The notes beneath the pieces are model-generated. The model worked only from the letters and a program-made list of their open reading frames with translations. It was not told the DNA's origin and did no database searches. Source: an uncultured Bacteroidia bacterium (GTDB lineage: Bacteria; Bacteroidota; Bacteroidia; Bacteroidales; UBA932). Taken from it: a stretch of DNA of 64,000 nt. The position numbers and the translations under genes were made by a program. Shown here one piece after another: positions 59,758 through 64,000 of this stretch. The stretch lies in assembly GCA_902780935.1 (NCBI GenBank), contig CACZHP010000008.1, forward strand, positions 1-64,000, written 5' to 3'. Numbering within the stretch: position 1 is the first letter of the stretch; the number at the start of each line of letters is the position of its first letter.

Positions 59758-61623
59758 ATGAGACGGATAACCATTCTTTTCCTCGCCCTTTCGCTGGCTG
59801 CTTCTTTATATGCCCAGGAGGGCCTTTACAAAGTCGATGACGCTCTTTCTCCTCTCCCCGGTGGCAAGGCCAAAATGGAGGGGTATTTAGAGGATGACAT
59901 CCTCCGCAGCCAGGAGAACTGGGCCAAGGGGGTGATGCCGTACGACAAGGTCGTCGAATTCTTCCGTACCGGCAGGAAGCAGTTCGCCCTCGGGGAGATG
60001 CCCGGGAAAAGCATCCGGACCAACTCCTTGTTGTGGCGCTACAGCAGGGATCCTCAGCTCAAGTCCTTGACGAAAGAAGTTGTCTATTCGTTGCTGGCGA
60101 CAGCCAAGGAGAACGGCTCGATCAGCTGCACCCCGGTCGATCAGCAGCCAGGAGATCGCGACGGCGACATTTGGGAGCGGAAATATGTCCTCCTCGGCCT
60201 TAGCCAGTACTATCTTGATGTCGAGAAGGATCCGGTCGTCCTGGAGGCTATGGAGAAGGAGGCCCGCTCGGTTATGGACCAGGTCGGCCCCGCTCCGAAG
60301 AAAAGCATCACCGAACTCGGGTGGAGTTCCACCAATATCGAGTCCTCCTCTATCCTTGAGCCGTTCATGAGGCTGTATTTCATCACCGGGAAGAAGGAAT
60401 ATCTCGACTTCGCCACTTACATCGTCGAGTCCGGAGGCAATGAAGGAAGCGACATCTTCGCCCTCCTGGAGGCCGGGACACCGATGCGGGAGGTCGGCAA
60501 GCCATATCCCAAAGCCTACGAGATGACCTCGGTGATGGAAGGACTCGTGGAATATTACCGGGCGACCGGCGACCCTCGTATCCTGAAGTGCATCACCAAC
60601 TTTTTCAATGAGGTCAAAGACCAGGAAATCACGATTATAGGCAACGCCGGCACCGATGTCTATTGGCCGAAGCTGAACGGGGAAGGCTGGGGAAATACCG
60701 CCGCCGAGCAGACCAATCCTGACATCAAGAGGATGATGGAGACCTGCGTGGGCGTGACTTGGATGAAGTTCTGCTCGCAGTACCTCCGTTTGACCGGTGA
60801 TCCTGCGGCGGTGGATTGCATAGAGAAATACGTGTATAACGGCCTTTTGGGAGCGATGAGGCCAGACGGGAAGGGATTCAGCTATGTCAATCTCCTTAAC
60901 GGCTCCAAAGTCACCAATCATGGCTGGGGCATGAATATAGACGGGCTTCCGGTGACTTGCTGCAACCTTAGCGGCCCTACCGGCCTGGCGTATATCCCTT
61001 ATGTGGCCGTCATGCGGTCAGCCGAAGGGCCGGTGGTGAACCTGTACAACAGGGGAGTATTCAAGACCGAGACTCCGGACGGGAGATATGTCTCCCTGGG
61101 GATCGACACTGATTTTCCAAGAAGCGGGGACGCCAAGATAGCGGTTTTCCCCTCCGGGAGCGGTAAGTTCACGATCAAGTTGTATATTCCTTCATGGAGC
61201 TCATCCACAACTGTTTCCGTGAATGGAAAGCCTATCCGGGACGTTCGTCCAGGAACCTATCTTCCACTCGTCCGAGACTGGAAAGCCGGTGATGAGATAA
61301 TGGTTAGTTTCGACATGAAAGCGAGGCTGATTCAGGCTCCCGAGGGAAAGAATCCGGAGGGTAAATATTTCCAGGCCGTCCAGTGGGGACCCCTTGTGCT
61401 GGCCAGGGACGAGAATATAGACCCGGACTATGACAAGCCGGTGAGGATAATCGCTGATCCGGAAGGCATTGTGGATGCCAGGATCGTCGATCCGGAGCGT
61501 CCGGGAACGAGGATGCAGTTCATCGTCCCCACGACAACCGGCCCGATCAAAATGGTTGATTATTCCTCGGTTGACTGCTGGGAGGGAAGCCACATCCAGA
61601 CCTGGCTCCCGTTGACAAGATAA
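59758..61623 (+). CDS. GH127/DUF1680-like glycoside hydrolase (beta-L-arabinofuranosidase superfamily)
   Basis: 621 aa from ATG 59758; an in-frame TTG lies two codons before it. Signal peptide MRRITILFLALSLAASLYAQ. (alpha/alpha)6 barrel with C-terminal beta-sandwiches of the DUF1680/GH127 type. The zinc-cysteine site known from GH127 is visible: Glu328 and Cys330 in METCVG, and adjacent Cys401-Cys402 in VTCCNLSG. Family enzymes use a cysteine nucleophile to remove beta-L-arabinofuranose, or in related families other sugars. Periplasmic. It has its own promoter; target sugar unknown. Confidence 0.85.
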   Translation: MRRITILFLALSLAASLYAQEGLYKVDDALSPLPGGKAKMEGYLEDDILRSQENWAKGVMPYDKVVEFFRTGRKQFALGEMPGKSIRTNSLLWRYSRDPQLKSLTKEVVYSLLATAKENGSISCTPVDQQPGDRDGDIWERKYVLLGLSQYYLDVEKDPVVLEAMEKEARSVMDQVGPAPKKSITELGWSSTNIESSSILEPFMRLYFITGKKEYLDFATYIVESGGNEGSDIFALLEAGTPMREVGKPYPKAYEMTSVMEGLVEYYRATGDPRILKCITNFFNEVKDQEITIIGNAGTDVYWPKLNGEGWGNTAAEQTNPDIKRMMETCVGVTWMKFCSQYLRLTGDPAAVDCIEKYVYNGLLGAMRPDGKGFSYVNLLNGSKVTNHGWGMNIDGLPVTCCNLSGPTGLAYIPYVAVMRSAEGPVVNLYNRGVFKTETPDGRYVSLGIDTDFPRSGDAKIAVFPSGSGKFTIKLYIPSWSSSTTVSVNGKPIRDVRPGTYLPLVRDWKAGDEIMVSFDMKARLIQAPEGKNPEGKYFQAVQWGPLVLARDENIDPDYDKPVRIIADPEGIVDARIVDPERPGTRMQFIVPTTTGPIKMVDYSSVDCWEGSHIQTWLPLTR

Positions 61624-61633
61624 CTATTTGACC

Positions 61634-63301
61634 ATGATAAAGATATTCTGCAAGAACACAGGCACCTCGAAAGAATTCGTCGAGGGGAGCTCGCTCGGAG
61701 AGATCGCAAGGGAGTTCGAGTTCGACAAGCCTTACGACATCCTAGCCGCCAAGGTGAACAATGTCGCCCAGGGGCTCAGGTTCAGGGTCTATCATAACCT
61801 TGATGTGGAGTTTCTGGACTACCGTACCTACACCGGGCGGAATTTCTATTGCCGCTCGCTCTGCTTCCTGCTTTACAAGAGCGTGAAAGACCTCTTCCCG
61901 GAAAGCCGCCTTACCATCCGCCGGCCTATCTCCAAGGGATATTACTGCGTCGTGGAGAAGGGGGACGGGACCACGCTCTGCGAGGCCGATGTGGACGCCG
62001 TCAGGACCCGGATGACCGCGATTGTGGATCAGGACGTGCCCTTCCGCCGCCATGAGACCAGGGTCGAGGACGCCATCAAGACGTTCACTGCCCTCGGCGC
62101 GATGGACAAGGTAAAACTGCTTGAGACCTGCGGGGACGTTTACGTAACATATTACACCCTCGACGGTACGGCGGATTATTATTACGACGAGCTCGTCCCG
62201 AGCGCCGGCTATCTGAAGACCTGGGGTGTCAGCCTTTATCATGAGGGGATCCTGCTGCGGGTCCCGGACAGGCACCATCCCGAGGATCTGGCTCCTTTCT
62301 TCGAACAGCCCAAAACTTTCGAGGTCTTCAAGGAGTCCCATAAGTGGAACAATATCATGGGCTTGGGCAGCGTCGGGGACGTTAATGAGTCCATCCTCAG
62401 CGGCAAGGCCTCCGACCTTATCCAGATCGCCGAGGCTCTCCAGGAGAAGAAGATAGTCCAGATCGCCGAGGAGATCGACCTCAGGCACCGGGATCCGGAC
62501 AATCCGGTCCGGCTCGTGCTGATAACCGGCCCCACGAGCAGCGGAAAGTCCACTTTCTGCAAGCGTCTGAGCATCCAGCTGAAGGCTTGCGGCTTGCATC
62601 CGCTGTCATTTTCCACGGACGACTATTTCGTGAACAGGCTGGACACTCCGAAGCTTCCGGACGGCTCTTTCGATTTTGACAATTTCGACACCGTTGACCA
62701 CGACTACCTCCAGAAGGATCTGCTGAAACTCCTTGCTGGTGAAGAAGTTGAGGTGCCGGAGTTCAACTTCGTCACCGGTCTTAGGGAGTTCAATGGCAAG
62801 AGGCTCAAGCTCGATGAGCAATCCGTGTTGCTCGTCGAGGGCATCCACGCCCTTAATCCCAAGCTCACGGATAAGGTTCCTGAAAAGGAGAAGTTCAGGA
62901 TATTCATAAACACTATCACCTCGATCTCCCTGGACTCCCACAACTGCATCCCCACGAGCGACAACCGTCTGCTCCGGCGTATTGTCAGGGACTTCCTGAA
63001 AGGCGCCTTCACTGCCCGTGAGACCATCTCCAACTGGCCGAATGTCAGGCGTTCCGAGGTTCGGTGGATATATCCTTTCCAGGAGGAGGCCGACGTGCTC
63101 TTCAACTCCGCCTACCTGGCTGAGTTCGCCGTCCTTCGCTCCCACGCCGAGAGGATTCTCGCCACGGTCCCGAAGAATTGCAAGGAATATAGCGAGGCCA
63201 GCAGGCTCCTGAAATTCCTGCATTATTTTGTCCCGGTCTCCGACAGGGAAATCCCGCTGAACTCCCTGATGAGAGGTTTTATCGGCGGTGGAAACTTTTG
63301 A
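61634..63301 (+). CDS. Nucleoside (uridine) kinase with TGS-like N-terminal region
   Basis: 555 aa from ATG 61634. The N-terminal about 60 residues (IKIFCKNTGTSKEFVEGSSLGEIAREFEF) look like a TGS domain, followed by a region resembling the second editing-type domain of threonyl-tRNA synthetase (about 60-240). The C-terminal half is a P-loop kinase of the uridine kinase/phosphoribulokinase family: GPTSSGKST at 299-307, FSTDDYFVNR, LLVEGIHALNP and RIVRDFLKGAFTA. Cytosolic. This fusion is widespread in Bacteroidetes and Firmicutes and annotated as nucleoside kinase; the physiological role of the tRNA-synthetase-like half is unknown. It starts ten bases after the GH127-like gene. Confidence 0.88.
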   Translation: MIKIFCKNTGTSKEFVEGSSLGEIAREFEFDKPYDILAAKVNNVAQGLRFRVYHNLDVEFLDYRTYTGRNFYCRSLCFLLYKSVKDLFPESRLTIRRPISKGYYCVVEKGDGTTLCEADVDAVRTRMTAIVDQDVPFRRHETRVEDAIKTFTALGAMDKVKLLETCGDVYVTYYTLDGTADYYYDELVPSAGYLKTWGVSLYHEGILLRVPDRHHPEDLAPFFEQPKTFEVFKESHKWNNIMGLGSVGDVNESILSGKASDLIQIAEALQEKKIVQIAEEIDLRHRDPDNPVRLVLITGPTSSGKSTFCKRLSIQLKACGLHPLSFSTDDYFVNRLDTPKLPDGSFDFDNFDTVDHDYLQKDLLKLLAGEEVEVPEFNFVTGLREFNGKRLKLDEQSVLLVEGIHALNPKLTDKVPEKEKFRIFINTITSISLDSHNCIPTSDNRLLRRIVRDFLKGAFTARETISNWPNVRRSEVRWIYPFQEEADVLFNSAYLAEFAVLRSHAERILATVPKNCKEYSEASRLLKFLHYFVPVSDREIPLNSLMRGFIGGGNF

Positions 63302-63325
63302 TATTCATTAAATTACAAGATACTT

Positions 63326-64000
63326 ATGATCACACCTTACAACCAGCGGACAGGCAACGAGTCCATAGTTTATTTCACCAGGGACCTTACCGCGAGAGGC
63401 CTGATCAAGGCCTATGAGAAGGTCTGCGGCAATATTACCGGCAAGGTGGGAGTCAAACTCCACACCGGGGAAAAGCACGGCCCTAATATCATCCCCAGAT
63501 CCTGGGTCAGGAAACTCATTGAGAAAGACCTCCCGGAGGCCTCCATCATTGAGACAAACACCTACTACGATGGCGACCGTTACACGACCGAGCTCCATCG
63601 GGAGACCCTGAAGGTCAACGGCTGGACCTTCTGTCCGGTGGACATCATGGATGAGGAAGGAGTCGTGAATATTCCTGTTAAGGGCGGCAAATGGTTCAAG
63701 GAGATGTCCGTGGGAAGCCACCTTCTCAATTATGACTCGATGGTGGCGCTGACCCATTTCAAGGGCCACACCCAGGGCGGTTTCGGCGGAAGCGACAAGA
63801 ACATTGGCATCGGCTGCGCCGACGGCCGGATAGGGAAGGCCTGGATCCACACGACTCCCGGCCAGCCGGACCAGTGGGATATCGCCAAGGAAGAGTTCAT
63901 GGAGAGGATGACCGAGTCCACCAAGGCGACGATCGACCATTTCGGGAAGAATGTGACCTATGTCAACGTGATGCGGAACATGTCCGTCTCCTGCGACTGC
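63326..64000 (+). CDS. DUF362 domain protein, N-terminal part (cut by right edge)
   Basis: An open frame from ATG 63326 continues for 225 codons to the window end without a stop. It reads MITPYNQRTGNESIVYFTRD, then KVGVKLHTGEKHGPNIIPRSWV, SHLLNYDSMVALTHFKGHTQGGFGGSDKNIGIGCADGRIGKAWIHT, and NVTYVNVMRNMSVSCDC at the edge. This is the DUF362 family, often followed by 4Fe-4S ferredoxin motifs; the CDC at the edge may begin such a cluster or a family-specific loop. Cytosolic, function not established. It lies 25 bp after the nucleoside kinase stop. Confidence 0.85.
   Translation, partial: MITPYNQRTGNESIVYFTRDLTARGLIKAYEKVCGNITGKVGVKLHTGEKHGPNIIPRSWVRKLIEKDLPEASIIETNTYYDGDRYTTELHRETLKVNGWTFCPVDIMDEEGVVNIPVKGGKWFKEMSVGSHLLNYDSMVALTHFKGHTQGGFGGSDKNIGIGCADGRIGKAWIHTTPGQPDQWDIAKEEFMERMTESTKATIDHFGKNVTYVNVMRNMSVSCDC

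Overview
This window comes from a GC-rich member of the Bacteroidales (phylum Bacteroidota), probably a gut or rumen lineage. Evidence: two SusC/SusD pairs, many LxxC-type lipoproteins, BACON and IPT/TIG surface proteins, a serine-type sulfatase, tRNA genes without encoded CCA, and promoters of the Bacteroidota form (TTG or TTTG, about 20 bp, then TAnnTTTG or TAnnTTCG) instead of -35/-10 boxes. The genus cannot be named from the sequence alone.

Layout. 1-228 is the start of a lipoprotein gene running off the left edge, followed by an AT-rich spacer full of inverted repeats (229-622). 623-4049 (minus) is a three-gene set: exported TIM-barrel lipoprotein, Tat-exported Gfo/Idh/MocA oxidoreductase, cytosolic aldo/keto reductase with a ferredoxin-like tail. 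Divergent from it, 4113-7950 (plus) encodes a CE15-like esterase, an SDR dehydrogenase, a CBM9-like exported protein and a GH130_2-like mannoside phosphorylase. 7947-8882 is an EamA exporter.

8974-35271 is the centrepiece: a polysaccharide utilisation locus (PUL) with an AraC regulator, GH5_7-like mannanase, SusC, SusD, two surface glycan-binding lipoproteins, BACON-GH26, BACON-GH5, a second GH26, GH130_1 mannosylglucose phosphorylase, GH31 with PA14 insert, GH2, GH3, cellobiose 2-epimerase and a GPH-type sugar transporter. The GH26/GH130/epimerase/transporter genes are the known beta-mannan route: surface cleavage to mannobiose, epimerisation to mannosylglucose, phosphorolysis to mannose-1-phosphate and glucose. 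The GH5_4-like, GH31, GH2 and GH3 genes interleaved with them are what xyloglucan breakdown needs, so the locus looks like a combined mannan plus xyloglucan system.

35278-49877 is mixed: TlpA-like thioredoxin; a solute-binding protein translationally coupled to a membrane SpoIIE-type phosphatase; a sulfatase; two tandem tRNA-Lys genes; an LpxH-like phosphoesterase with mannose-1-phosphate guanylyltransferase; aquaporin; amino acid:cation symporter; FAD oxidoreductase with a large GH2 enzyme; and upp, next to a small element with perfect 21-bp inverted ends. 49902-52662 holds a GNAT-type acyltransferase and the ABC-F factor EttA.

52775-59672 is a second glycan uptake unit (TIM-barrel protein, SusC, SusD, unknown lipoprotein) ending in a strong terminator. 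59758-64000 holds a GH127-like enzyme with its own promoter, a nucleoside kinase fused to a TGS-like region, and the start of a DUF362 protein cut by the right edge.
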